Below are positions 1-11,482 of a DNA stretch of 64,000 bases, piece by piece. The stretch's first letter is position 1, and every line of letters begins with the position of its first letter. The DNA lies in NCBI GenBank assembly GCA_964007475.1, contig OZ023274.1:36107816-36171815 (forward strand). The letters run 5' to 3'. This DNA is from Hybos culiciformis (Eukaryota; Arthropoda; Insecta; Diptera; Hybotidae). The translations under genes and the position numbers were made by a program. The notes below the pieces were generated by a model. The model did no database searches. It saw only the letters and a program-made list of their open reading frames with translations, and was not told the origin of the DNA.

Positions 1-242
1 TTTTTTTTAAATTATTTGAAAAAATAATTTGTTGCAAATTTTATTACTGACGACATTACTCATTGTTTTGTTTATTTTTGTGTAGTTTTTTTTTAAATGT
101 TTTAACTTAGCTTAGGAGGAAAAATAGAGGATAATAATGGAAAAGGAGGACAAAATGCGAAATAATGAAAAAAAAGGAGGACACTTTTTTTACTATCAAA
201 AAGGAGGACTTTCCCCAAAAAGGAGGACGTCTGGGAACCCTA
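1..242. mobile_element. Terminus of a hAT-like DNA transposon with subterminal repeats
   Basis: The segment ends with GTCTGGGAACCCTA at 229-242. Read on the other strand this is TAGGGTTCCCAGAC, a terminus typical of hAT-superfamily elements. Inside it lie four copies of AAAAGGAGGAC (about 141-151, 170-180, 199-209 and 217-227) and one degenerate GGAGGA near 115. Such clusters are characteristic of hAT subterminal transposase-binding motifs. CGTGTTGA at 243-250 would be the 8-bp target duplication. The other terminus would lie to the left of the window, so element length and coding capacity cannot be judged. No transposase reading frame is visible. Confidence 0.6.
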
Positions 243-724
243 CGTGTTGACAGACTTTCATTCCTATGAAATTGACGTTATAACGTTTACTCTCTTGCCT
301 TGAAAAACACTCTAGTTATAAACTTTAATAAAAATGTTCCATTAATACCTAATTACCTAACCATAATATATATAGGCATTCTACCGTATCTATGTATGTA
401 ATAAATCAGTAAGTAAAGACATCTATTGAAGTTAAAATAAAATACAAAGTATAGAGAAATCTATTGGAATTTACATATAAACAATTTGGTGAAATAAAAA
501 AAAATCAATCAAAAAACATTGTAAAATTCTAAAAAAGCATTGCAAACTACGGTAAATTTGTTGGAAATAACATTAAAAAATGTATTTCAAAAATTTAAAT
601 TTATTTAACTTCCGTGAATATCTCAGTAATATATAAAATAACTTAATTATATAAATAGAAATTGCTTAGCATCTGAAATATAATTAATTAATTAATAATA
701 TACAGTTCTTCTCAATCGGAGTAA

Positions 725-1050
725 CGCCAAACACGTACCGCTTCAACGTCACACCTATATTTCGTCAAAATTCCCAGATGTGATAGAACGAGCTTTGGAG
801 ATTCGTTTTCAATTCGCACCTCGAGAATGTGGAATGCTCTCCCTTCAAAACTGTTCCCTACAGCTGGCGGACGTTTGATTTACGACTTGCGCCACTTTAA
901 GAAGAGTGTAAATGATTACCTGCTGACTGTCCCACTTTTTAATCCCGTCTAAACTTCGTGTCTCCATTATCAAATCTATACTTCTTTAAGTATAAAAGGT
1001 ATCTATCCCACCTAGTGATTTGGTAACTTTAATAAAAAAAAAAAAAAAAA
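725..1050 (+). mobile_element. 5'-truncated non-LTR retrotransposon (LINE) 3' end, copy 1
   Basis: An open frame at 725-952 encodes the last 75 residues of a LINE reverse-transcriptase ORF2, up to the stop TAA at 950-952. Visible landmarks are RQTRTASTSH, an RTSFGDSFSIRTSRMWNALPS stretch and the closing FKKSVNDYLLTVPLFNPV. The WNALP...FP...FK..VN.YLL pattern is typical of the C-terminal region of jockey/CR1-type LINE proteins. About 80 bp of 3' UTR and an A-tail at 1034-1050 follow. It shares its last 300 bases with the copy at 9845-10421 but carries 42 bp (859-900) that the other lacks. The 5' truncation is typical of target-primed reverse transcription. It is a dead copy. Confidence 0.85.
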
Positions 1051-4000
1051 TTTTATAGTTAAAAATTAGAGAAGAGAACGTTTTGTAAACCATTTTGTTC
1101 TCACTATCCAATACAAAGTTCCCTTTAGACGACAATTAAAATAAAAAGTTATATAAATGTACTTTCTTTAGCTAACTTTAATTGCAAATATTTTAATTTT
1201 TCTTTAAAACTATATATAAAATTTTCTTTAACGACTTAAGATTGAATGAATTTTAATACGACAAAATTTTTTTAGTGTGAACAAAACCTATTTTAATTCA
1301 AATTTTTTTTTTTTATCATTAAATCAGGAATTTTTTTAATTTTAATTATCTAATTATACAAGAAATGTACAGGTACTGTTGATTTACATAAGACTTTTAA
1401 AATAAATATGTGCAGGTGACATAAAACTAGTAATGTGCAAAAATTTAGATAATGTTAATGAATTTTCCGTGGATTTATGATCGAGGATAAACAAATATTA
1501 TATGAATTGTACAGTTGGATTAATAAACATGATTGATTTTAAATAAATACTAATTCAAAAATCAATGGAGTTTTGAACCCTTCTACACATTTTAACTAAT
1601 ATTTTAGTACATTTTTGAACAGAATTTAAAATAAAAGTTGTTGTCTTCGTTTGCAATCAATTTCAAAGTAATAATATACAATTCTTATGATATTTTTGAT
1701 TTTATTAAAATAATATTATTTTGTATTATCAATATTATTTCAGTTCTTAGAAGTGGGAGAAGCAAAGTGCACTAAAACTTGTTACGTTAAATAAAAATAA
1801 TAATAAATGATAATATATATTACTTGAATCAAAAGTTTTTTTTATATATGTTGTATAGGACTACTGTAGAAATATCTTAATTTTCCGTTTCACTAATTTA
1901 TTCGTTTTTTATTATTATTAATATATTCATAAAAGTTATATAATATACATAATATACATAATGTAACATAAAAATTTTGAAATAAAATTTTACCAATTAA
2001 CTTCATAATCGTTATCAAAGAGAAATAAAAGTCAATTAGGCAAAAGCTTATGGAGTACTTAACATTTAAGCATAATACTTTTCATATCATATATTTTATT
2101 TTTTATGTGAAGGTTTTAACGACAAATGACAAAACAGGAAGGTTTAATTTACAATTGATTAGATTGACATATTTTATTTCTATAAAATAGTTTCAACATT
2201 TTTAAAAAAAAATTGAAACATTGCCGAGTTCATAATTGTCAATTAAATGCGATTAGAAACTTTCCCTGAAATTCTATATACTGCCTACCTAGATTCTTGA
2301 TATATTTCTAAAATATTTGTTAATAACGCCACCAAGTTTTTAAAGCTCAAAACATTTTAAAGTTAAGATATAGATTTTAGTTTAATAATTCCCTCAAGAT
2401 ACAGCCTTGAAGTCTCAGTCTAAAACCCAAAATCTCAATTGACAATTCCAATTAGATATTCTAATCATTGTATGTATATTTACAATAATTCCGAAAATTT
2501 AATTTGAAAAAATTATAATTTTTTTGTTATTTGTTAGACATAAAGGAAACTTTTTTTTTAATTCTCCCCTAATAAGTATAAGCAAATTCTGAATATTTTT
2601 TTTCTTCCTTAATAGGCATAGAATATAAGTATGTACATTGAATCCATTATTATTTTTTACATACATAAAGAAAACTCAACTATGGATAAATGTGCATTTA
2701 TGTATATGTATCAATATGGATTTAATGTTTCTAATGCATATTTAAATAAAGAAAACATTTTTTTTATCCTTCATTTCTTTAAAGTCCTACACATTAATAA
2801 TGTGCTCTTAAAAAAAAAGAAAAAAACGAATGAACTATTTTATAGTTAAAGAATAAAGGTAGATAGTTATCATTATCATAACTATTAAAAAAAAAAAATT
2901 CTGTAACTATAATTTTAAGCTCTTAAAAGTCTTTCATAAGTACACATTTAAATTTATATGATAATGAGATAAGACATAACTATATATACGTATAGATACA
3001 CATGTACCTTATAAAACATAGCATAGAAGAAAAACATTTTCTTCGTGTTTTAATATTTTCCCATTTTCTTTTAAGAAAAAAAAATCTTTCACTTCAATAG
3101 CTTTTTGTAGACAAACTATATAATATATATTTCTCTTGTAGGAAAATAATTCAATTATAATGAATTAACTACTCTTATCATAGTGTTAATCCTTCCTTAT
3201 CACAGTATTGAAAATTCTGAGAAAAAAAAGAAATATCCTTATTATGCTGAATTGAAAGCTTAGCAATCTAGAAATTATAATATTTTATTTTGTAATTAAA
3301 CAAAAAAAAAATTATGCTAAAAAGATTAAGAAACTAAAATTATTTCTTTGAAACCTTCAAAGTATATTTAACAAGTGATAAAATATTCATTGGGACTCTT
3401 ATAAGCTTCAGTAATGAACCTTTTTGGACTTATAGATAAATTTAAAATATATATTCAACTTAACAACTCAACAATATAAATCGAACAGTCTTAACGTATA
3501 CAAATTCAGCCCGACCTAAGTCGAGAAAAATAAATTAACAAAATTTGTACATTTAATAAGACAAATTAGGTTTTCTTTAATGGGAAAAATTTATCTTGAT
3601 TTTGACTTTTTTTTTTAATTTAGCAAGTTAAATGAGTCAGTCGGAAAATAATATGGCAAGGTGTAGATAAGTGTATGTATCTTAGTTATCAAAAAGAAAT
3701 TACAAAACTATAGAACCAAATTTATAATCAGGGTATAAATTATAAGTACTATAATAGGTATATATTATGATTAAAATAATAAATCTAAACGAGTGTACTT
3801 TTTAATTGTAAAATCCATAATATTCTAAATATTATTCCTTGTACAAAAAAAAATTTACAATCATCGCAAAAAAATTAAAAAATGTCAAATAATTTGTGAA
3901 AATGGAATTTATTTTAGATAATTTTAATAAAGCTCTTGTCGTCTAACTTTTTTTTTCCTTTTTTTTTTTTAAATCTTATAAAGATATATAAGGCAAAAAA

Positions 4001-6500
4001 AAAATGCAATATGCATATAATTTACAAAAATCGTAGAAAAAAAAAATTATAAAATCTTCATACTATCTCTATCTTTAGTCAGGTTTTTTTTTTTTGTCTT
4101 TGCTCTTATACTTATTATGTTAACGAAGGATATTTATGCAGCAATTTTATTACAATATTCACAACATGTTCAGTTAACACCTTAGGAATACTAATGCAGA
4201 TTTTTTGGTTGATTCCTTCATTATACAGAGCATAAAAAAAATTAGGTTTTCTAAAAAAATATTTTTTTTTTTTGCTTTATCCATTATGTTTTGTGAGATA
4301 CTCTTTATGTTTTATAATAATAAAGGTTGCATAAAATTTAATATTCCTATATACTTATGTCAGGTACAAAGAGATTTTTTTTTTTTTTGGATTTACGATA
4401 TGAAATGTAATTGTCCTTCTAAAATACGATTTAAATACGATATGGAACTTAAAAATAAAATTTCGAAAATTAAAGAAAAAGAAGATAAAACTTCGAATGC
4501 ATCTTAGTTCCCAAACACTAAGGAAAACAACCTCATAATTAAGAAAATACGAATACCAAGGATAACAACCAGGAATAAGGCATTCCCATTTAAAGATTAT
4601 ACATATATACAAAATGTTTTAAACTTCATCCCTGAAAATTATAAATTTTTGCCAGTATTTCAACGGAAAAAAAAAATTTTATGAATTTTTTAGGTACAAA
4701 ATTAACGTTAATAAAAAATATATATATTTATTCTGTTCGAAGATAAATATATTTTTTTTTTCTTGTCATACTAAATTTAGCAAAAGAACCTCTTGTCTGT
4801 TAAAAATAAATATTCAAATAAGTGTACCTAGTACAGCAAAAAAAAAAAAAACGAAAAAAAAAAAAACAAAAAAAGGATTCTCTGTTTTTCATTACCATAA
4901 AAAGGACGTACCTACATATATAATGTTCAGATTCTTTTAAATGTATAATTATTTAACTTTCATGAAAATATGACACGTAAAAATGAAGTTCTTTTTTTTT
5001 TTTTTCTTTTTTTTTCCTTTTGACAAAGAATGAATATCAAAAATAACACAAAAAATTTAACAGAGACCAATAAAAAGGCTGGCTTCTTTAATTAACGAAT
5101 ATTTTTTCCGTTCTTTTAAATTTGATTACACCAAACTGGTTTATTTCATTATAGTTGAAAAAAAAATAGTAAAAAAAACAAAAAACTGTTTTTATCCTTT
5201 GTTTATTATGATTAAAAATCCTTTGAAAGCATAAATTCCTGGCCACATAAATGAAAACTGAGATCTTATACAATATATGAAAAATGGTTTCGCGTTAAAT
5301 GTTAAGATCCGCACTTCATTTAACTGGCCACACATTGGTTGTTTCTAACCGCGTGAAAGATGATAAAGAGCCACTTTATTTATTAAAGTGTTATTTTTTA
5401 GAAAAAAACTAAGATTTAAAACAAAATTTTAATCTTTATCAATCATCATATTGATTAAAAAAGTTGCGGTTTTTTATTTTTCAATTCTTTTTGAAGTATT
5501 AATCTCAGCTCTGTCACTTATCCGTGTAAGAAAGCTACTCACTGAAGTTCTAGCTTCTAATTAAAGTAATCGTTGCGAAATTTATAAAACTTAATAATCA
5601 AATTACATACCGAAAAGAAAATTAAAATTTTCCTAAAGTGATAATCAAAGTTGAAATTTTGGTATGAGTTTAAAATGAAAAAAGAAAAAACTAAAAATAT
5701 TTCTCAGACACATCATTCACTGGCTAAAAGCTAAATATCCATTAATGAAATGTCAAATAAATTGACCATTTTTGATTATATCATTATATTAAAAAAAAAA
5801 AAAAAAGTCATTAATATTAAAAAATATAAATAAAATAACAACAATTTTAGTCTGTAAAAATATCGACCACTAGATTTTATTCTTAATGTGCAAAGCATAA
5901 TATATAGAAAAAATGAAAAATATAAATATGAAAATTGAAATCCATTATGATTATAAAACATAACTATATTTGGAAAAAAAAAAACATTTTTATGCTGCAT
6001 TTCATAAAACATAATCTATGTAGTATCTATACGTATACATAACATATGCACAGAAAATTGTAATAAAATACAGAATTGACAGAATGGTCTACATTTTAAA
6101 AAATTGGTTTGAAAAAAAAAGGAACAAATAAAATACTTTTTTTTTCTAAATCAAGGCTTGTAATCTCTCTCTCTCTAGAAATTTTATTGCTAATAACAGT
6201 ATGAATTTATGTACGGAAAAATAAAAGTTTTCCATAAGTGAACTTATACAAAAGACTCATTTTTTTTTCTATATGCATTTTTTTATTTCAATTTTCTTTA
6301 GGAAAAGAGCCTTAAGCATAATAAAAAAAAATTGTACTTATTAAAATAAAATAAAAAACTGAAGTTAGGCCTATATATATAGTAATAATGAGAAATAATT
6401 AAAAATTACATAAAGAATTTAATTGAATCTTCAAGATAAATGAAAATGTAAAGAAAATATGAATAATAGAAAAAAAAATTGTAACAAATTAATTATTTGT
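1051..6500. other. AT-rich DNA without recognisable genes
   Basis: The stretch consists of A/T runs and simple sequence, including a short (TC)n tract at 6164-6176. Open frames of up to 100 codons (for example 4205-4507, plus) run through poly-T/poly-A and encode Phe/Lys/Ile-rich strings. I regard them as chance. A slightly GC-richer patch near 5300-5370 has no pattern I recognise. Confidence 0.6.
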
Positions 6501-6508
6501 ATTGTGAC

Positions 6509-7340
6509 CAGTGATGCCAGATTGAAAATTTGAAAATCCCTACAGCAAGCAAAAAATTTCCCTATTTTTCCCTATGTTATATAGATAATTTTCCCTACAT
6601 TTTACCCTACATTTTTTTTTATAAAAATACTGATATTTAGTTTTTTTTTTCAAATTTTTTAAATAAAAAATTGATTTTTCATGTTTTTTTATGAGATCTT
6701 TTTTATTTTTATATATCAAAAAATTACAAATTCATTTTCAGTAACATTTAGATTCAGCATTAATTGTATAAAAAAAATAATCATTATTATTAATTTTATA
6801 ATTATAATTAATTAATACTAAATTTTACTAAACAAAAAAAAAATTCATTAAAAAAGTAAGGAACATATCGTCTGCTCAGAAATGAAACAACGTATGATAT
6901 TTATACGTCATTATTAGATAATAGCACCATTCGATTCCTCGTACTTGATTTTATAAGTACAACTATTTTGCAATATTCTTAATGTTGATTAAAATGTGTT
7001 TTTTAGATGAAAATTTTACGTTACTTGATATTTTTCCATACATTTTTTTTAATTTTCAAATCTTTAAACTCAATTACTCGAAACTATACTTTTCATTATA
7101 CATCGTTTCATTTCTCAGCAGACGATATATACTTTATAGTATTAATTATATAAAAAAATAAATATTGCATTTGTAATTATTAATATTTGCAATGAATTTA
7201 AGAAAAAAAATATTGGCCAACCAACATGATAAAAAATCCCTACATTTTTTAACATTTGAAAAATCTGTCCTTTTTGCCCTGTCTTTTTATGACATAATTT
7301 CCCTACATCTAGGGAATATTCCCTACGTCTGGCATCACTG
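6509..7340. mobile_element. hAT-type MITE, 832 bp, with 8-bp target-site duplication
   Basis: The perfect 13-bp terminal inverted repeats read CAGTGATGCCAGA at 6509-6521 and its complement at 7328-7340. The flanking 8-bp direct repeats ATTGTGAC (6501-6508 and 7341-7348) are identical, so this is a complete insertion. TIRs beginning CAG-G and an 8-bp duplication are hallmarks of the hAT superfamily. Both subterminal regions carry several CCCTAC/TCCCTA motifs (about 6537-6613 and 7229-7327), plausible transposase-binding repeats. There is no coding capacity, so it would need a transposase supplied in trans. A second TA-flanked MITE sits inside it (6868-7125). The interior is close to the surrounding base composition. 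Confidence 0.9.
6868..7125. mobile_element. TA-flanked MITE (Tc1/mariner-like) nested in the hAT MITE
   Basis: The 21-bp inverted repeats at 6868-6888 and 7105-7125 differ at one position. The left one starts TCGTCTGCTCAGAAATG. The similarity continues weakly inward for about ten more bases. TA dinucleotides flank both ends (6866-6867 and 7126-7127), as expected for Tc1/mariner-type insertion. At 258 bp without an open frame it is non-autonomous. Being wholly inside the hAT MITE, it must be the younger insertion, unless the combined unit moved together. Confidence 0.75.
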
Positions 7341-7604
7341 ATTGTGACACATAAAATTTAACGCCAAGAAAAGGGTATTTTGTTTTTTCTTTACTATATA
7401 GTGAAAGCAACAAACTTCTGTTTTATTTTTCATTTTTTAAAGTTTAGAGAGGTTTAAAAAAGGAGAAGATTATATTTTTTACGTTAAATATTATAGTGAA
7501 AGCAATTTTTCGCATTATGGCGAATTCATTATTTAATAAATTTACGTTAATTTGCAAATTAATTAAGGAAAAAAAATTAAAATCAAACAGAATGAAAATT
7601 TTTT

Positions 7605-8035
7605 TCATTCAGAATGACAGTTTTGAATCTTATAGCTTATCTGCACTTGGACCTTAAAAATGACCTTAGAGCGGAACTGACCTGTAAACTGACCTGTGAA
7701 CAGGCCTTTCTCTTACAAAAAAAAAGGAAAAAAATAACTAACCTTTGCGTAAAAGGCCAGTTTGCAGACATAAAAAGGTAGTTTGCAGACAAAAAAAGTC
7801 AGTTTGCAGACATTTAGTTGCCAACTTTTCTGCTATTTCCTTAATTTTTTCTGCCTTTTTTCTATTTTCAAAAGGTTGGCAATTCAAATTTAAAAATAAA
7901 CAAGATAAAAAAAGCTTCGTTTACACTACTTTTTTTTTTAAGTGTCAAAAAATAGAGTGTGTACGGGTTTTGTTAAGGTGGCCTTAGAAACTAACCTTTT
8001 GCAGACAAGTGCGGTATTAGGATATAATTTTTATG
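7605..8035. repeat. Repeat-bearing segment with three 21-bp tandem units and inverted copies
   Basis: CAGTTTGCAGAC or TAGTTTGCAGAC occurs at 7758-7769, 7779-7790 and 7800-7811, exactly 21 bp apart. Just upstream (about 7672-7705) the related AACTGACCTG motif occurs twice, resembling the reverse complement of the same unit. A further TTTGCAGAC lies near 7999-8007. GTTGCCAAC near 7818 and GGTTGGCAA near 7875 form another inverted pair. This suggests a decayed MITE or satellite remnant. I could not define its ends or a target duplication. The open frame at 7745-7987 merely translates the 21-bp units into a repeated seven-residue VCR motif and is not a convincing gene. Confidence 0.45.
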
Positions 8036-9844
8036 TTCTGCCATATTACACTATTCAAGCTCTCGAACTTTAGTACTTAATTTAGTGGAAAAAGTTTTTC
8101 TTATAATTGCCATCATCATAACGTGTACTATTATATAGTTCCAAAAAAAAAAATATAAAATAAAAAAACCTAAAATGGAAAAATACAAAAAAAATGTATA
8201 AAATTCTGTATGTTTTTGAAATATTTATACGCCAATGCAACGATATTGTTCATTGGTGGGGCGGATTTTTTTTTTTATTTTCATTAAAAGTTTTTTATTT
8301 TATTTAGTTTTCTTCGTTTCAATTTTTTTTTTTGAAAACAAATAAAAAAATATTGTGTTTGTTAAAAATGAAAAACGAAAAAAAAACATTAAGAAATGGA
8401 CAATCAAAAAGTAAATGCTGCAATGAAAATTTATAGAAATGAGTAAATAGGGTAACAAATAAACTCACATAAACAAAAGTCTAAAAAACAAGGAGATGAA
8501 AAACACATATATAACACATATATAGACTTTTTCTGCAGATTTGAAAAAAATAAAAATAAATAAACAAACAGAACAGCTTATTTTTGTCTGAATTGTTTTA
8601 CAAATTTTTTAATTTAAAAAAGTGTACAACTTTTGTGTTGGCGAAAATTTATTGTGAAATTAATTTTTGTTAAAAAAATGAAAAAAAAAAAAAAAGAATT
8701 ATTTTCAAAAAAAAAGCACTTTAACTTAAAATATTATTTTACTGTAAATTATGTTGATGCAGTTGTGAAAAAGAACTAATGTCCTAAATATAGGACTTAA
8801 ATAGTTATTTAGTTTTTCTTTTCAGTTTTTATTCGGTTTTTTTTTTTGGAGGAAATTTTCGCCATTTGGGAGTACAAAATTGAAAAAAAAAACTCTACAT
8901 ATTCATGACATTTAAGTTTTGCTGTCTTATTGTCTAAAAATTTATTTCTATATTTGAAAACAAAATAAATATTAAATAATGAAATGCTAGTAAGAGCTTT
9001 GTTCAATTTTTTTTTTTTTTGTTGAAGAAATGTACAATTTTGTTAACATAGAAAATTTGAAAACAGAGGAAAAGTTTGAAAAGTTTTTTTAAATTTGAAA
9101 AAAATATTTTTTTTTTTTTGTCAAGATCCATGGGATTGCATCAAAATTAAAATTCATAAAACTTAATTGAATTTATTCGCTTTTGAAAACTATGTGGAAT
9201 TCAATGCAAAAAATTATGTATTTATTACTTTTAAAGAAAGTCAAGAAGTAAATTTCATTACAAAGAAAATACATTTGCTTAAGAATAAACAAAATATTTA
9301 ACTTATTATAAAATAATTTTAGAAAAATAAATAATAATATTTAATTTAGATTTACTAAAAATTATATAATTTTCTGCAGATACCAAGAATTACATTTGCT
9401 TGTTAAGAATGAACGAGTCCTGAGTTGTTTTATAACTATACCTAGCTTTTAATATAAAAGCTATATTTATTATATACAATTCATTATTCCAAATAATGTC
9501 AATAATATACCCAAAGTGGTTGTATATATATAAAATCTAACTAAAAATAATAAAAAAAAATTGTATTTACGCATAAAAAAAAATATATGTATGTTTAGGA
9601 GTCAATTTAGGTACAAAAAAAAAATTATATTTGGGTATGGTAAATAAAAAAACTGAATATAATTTTAATGTCAAATTAATTTATATTGACATAAAATTAA
9701 TTTATATGTGAATTAAGTTTTATGACTGTGAATATTAATACAAATCGATATATTGAAAGTTTTATTCATCGTTAAATGTAAATAAAATATAACTCTATAT
9801 ATTTGCATATCGTTATGTATAAAAAATAAAAATATAAAATACAT
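8036..9844. other. AT-rich DNA without recognisable genes
   Basis: The segment is dominated by long A and T runs. I see no splice-bounded open frame, inverted-repeat element or RNA gene. Confidence 0.6.
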
Positions 9845-10421
9845 ATTACATGTAAACAATACTTTTCCCCCTCTGATCTCTTAAACATTTACAAATCCTA
9901 CATACGACCAAAATTAGAATACAATTCGCATATATGGGCTGGTGTCCCAAAACCCATCTTGAATACCTGGACAAAGTTCAGTGAAGGGCTATTAGATTGA
10001 TAAACAACGACCAAACCACCAGCTCATTAACTTCACTCAACCACCGTCGTAATGTAGGTTCACTTTCCATTTTTTATAAATACTTTGTTGGAATGGATAC
10101 GTGTTCCCTGGAAGTAAAGGCCCTACTTCCTCAACTTCAAGTATTTTCACGCCAAACACGTACGGCTTCAACGTCACACCCATATTTCGTCAAAATTCCC
10201 AGATGTGATAGAACGAGCTTCGGAGATTCGTTTTCAATTCGTACCTCAAAAATGTGGAATGCTCTCCCTTCAAAACTGTTCCCGAAGAGTGTAAATGATT
10301 ACCTACTAACTGTCCCACTTTTTAGTCCCGTCTAAATTTCCTGTCCTCATTACCAAATCAATACTTATTATAGTGTAAAAGGTATCCCACCTAGTGATTT
10401 GGTAACTTTAATAAAAAAAAA
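9845..10421 (+). pseudogene. Decayed LINE reverse transcriptase 3' end, copy 2
   Basis: This is the C-terminal part of a non-LTR retrotransposon reverse transcriptase. Reading starts with YFSPSDLLNIYKSYIRPKLE and SHIWAG, then must shift frame by one base around 9943-9950 (a CCCAAAACCC run) to continue LEYLDKVQ. A TGA at 9982-9984 stands where an Arg codon (CGA) is expected before RAIRLINND. The frame is then open from 9985 to the stop at 10333-10335. The IRP.LEY..HIW and LDKVQ.RAIRLI motifs are standard for jockey/CR1-type LINEs. It lacks 42 bp present in copy 1, deleting 14 codons of the FP...FKKSVN region. A 3' UTR nearly identical to copy 1 ends in GGTAACTTTAATAAAA and a short A-tail. One frameshift, one stop and one deletion make it inactive. 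Confidence 0.85.
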
Positions 10422-11330
10422 TTACATATTTTTAATTTTTTCACAAAATCTGTAGTTTTTCGAAAAATGTTTGGAAAATTCTATACATACTAGAATAGAA
10501 ACTACCAGCAACTGCTGTGACTTTCAGGAAAATTATACTATGCAGTATTATGCTTAAAACTATATTATTGGAACTATATATGTGTATATAGTGAACTTTA
10601 CTCATTGAAATAAAATGCTTAGGATTACAACTTTTGTAATTAAAAAAAAAAAAAAAAAGAATTAATTACATATATATTTATTTCTATATACATAATGTAC
10701 ATATATACCTATTATAATACAATATTTTGGTTTTCATTTCTGGAATATGTTTGAATCTTCTGACAATTTATTCCAGATGTCGACAACATTAATTTTCAAA
10801 AAAAAAATAAAAAAAACTAAGGAAAATTATTTTCATTATAGTATTATGTAAATGTATACTGTATGTACCATATAATTCCAGAAAACATTACATTCTTCAT
10901 TGGCCGCATTTTGTTTTTTTTTTTAAGTTTATTCATTTTTTAAATATTTGTGGTACATGTAAAAAAAAAATGAATTTTCAACATATAAAACTAATCGAAA
11001 TTTTTGTGCTTTAGATTTTATTATTTTTTTTTTTTAATACTATTCCACATAAAATATTCTTCTTCTTTTTGTTTTTGTTTTTCCCCAAAAAGTCGAATTT
11101 TATTAAAAAATATTTATCTTTGTAGTATAATGTCAGTATATGTCTATGGAACAAAAAACAAAAAAAAAAAATCATATAAAAAAACAATTTCGCGAAACAT
11201 TAAGAAAGTTTTGCAAAATTTGTACAGATGGCATAGTAGATATCAGGGTCTCAAAAGTTAAACTTTTTTTTTCACTATAATCTTTGAATTATTTATAAGG
11301 TATACCTAACTACTTTTCTTTATGTTTCAG
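10422..11330. other. AT-rich DNA without recognisable genes
   Basis: The stretch holds homopolymer runs only. The open frame 11004-11261 (plus) is Lys/Phe-rich, begins at a non-ATG codon and is probably chance. The last bases (11311-11330) form the pyrimidine-rich acceptor-like tract of the candidate exon that follows. Confidence 0.5.
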
Positions 11331-11482
11331 CACGTTACAGACAGACCAGTTGAATGTTTATGAAACTTGGGTTCCCAAACATAAAATTTTTGTCGTGTGT
11401 AGTGTTGTTAACAGGGTTTCAACGAATCTTTTAATCCGGTTAAAAAGTTTGAATAAACATTCAACTCGACTTTATGTCACGT
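11331..11482 (+). other. Candidate internal exon (unidentified)
   Basis: A good splice acceptor (TTCTTTATGTTTCAG, ending 11330) and a consensus donor (GTAAGT from 11483) bracket 152 bases. One frame, after a leading C, is open throughout and encodes about 50 residues, including NVYETWVPKHKIFVVC and RLKSLNKHSTRLYVTC. Base composition is clearly less AT-rich than the flanks. I do not recognise the peptide. It could be a coding exon of a long-intron gene, a non-coding transcript exon, or an old transposon fragment. Confidence 0.25.

Noticed and set aside
4205..4507. 100-codon open frame (plus)
   Set aside because: Non-ATG start, Phe/Lys/Ile-rich and spanning homopolymer T runs; an overlapping minus-strand frame is equally long.
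7745..7987. 80-codon frame with repeated VCR motif
   Set aside because: The motif is the translation of a 21-bp tandem DNA repeat; no gene context.
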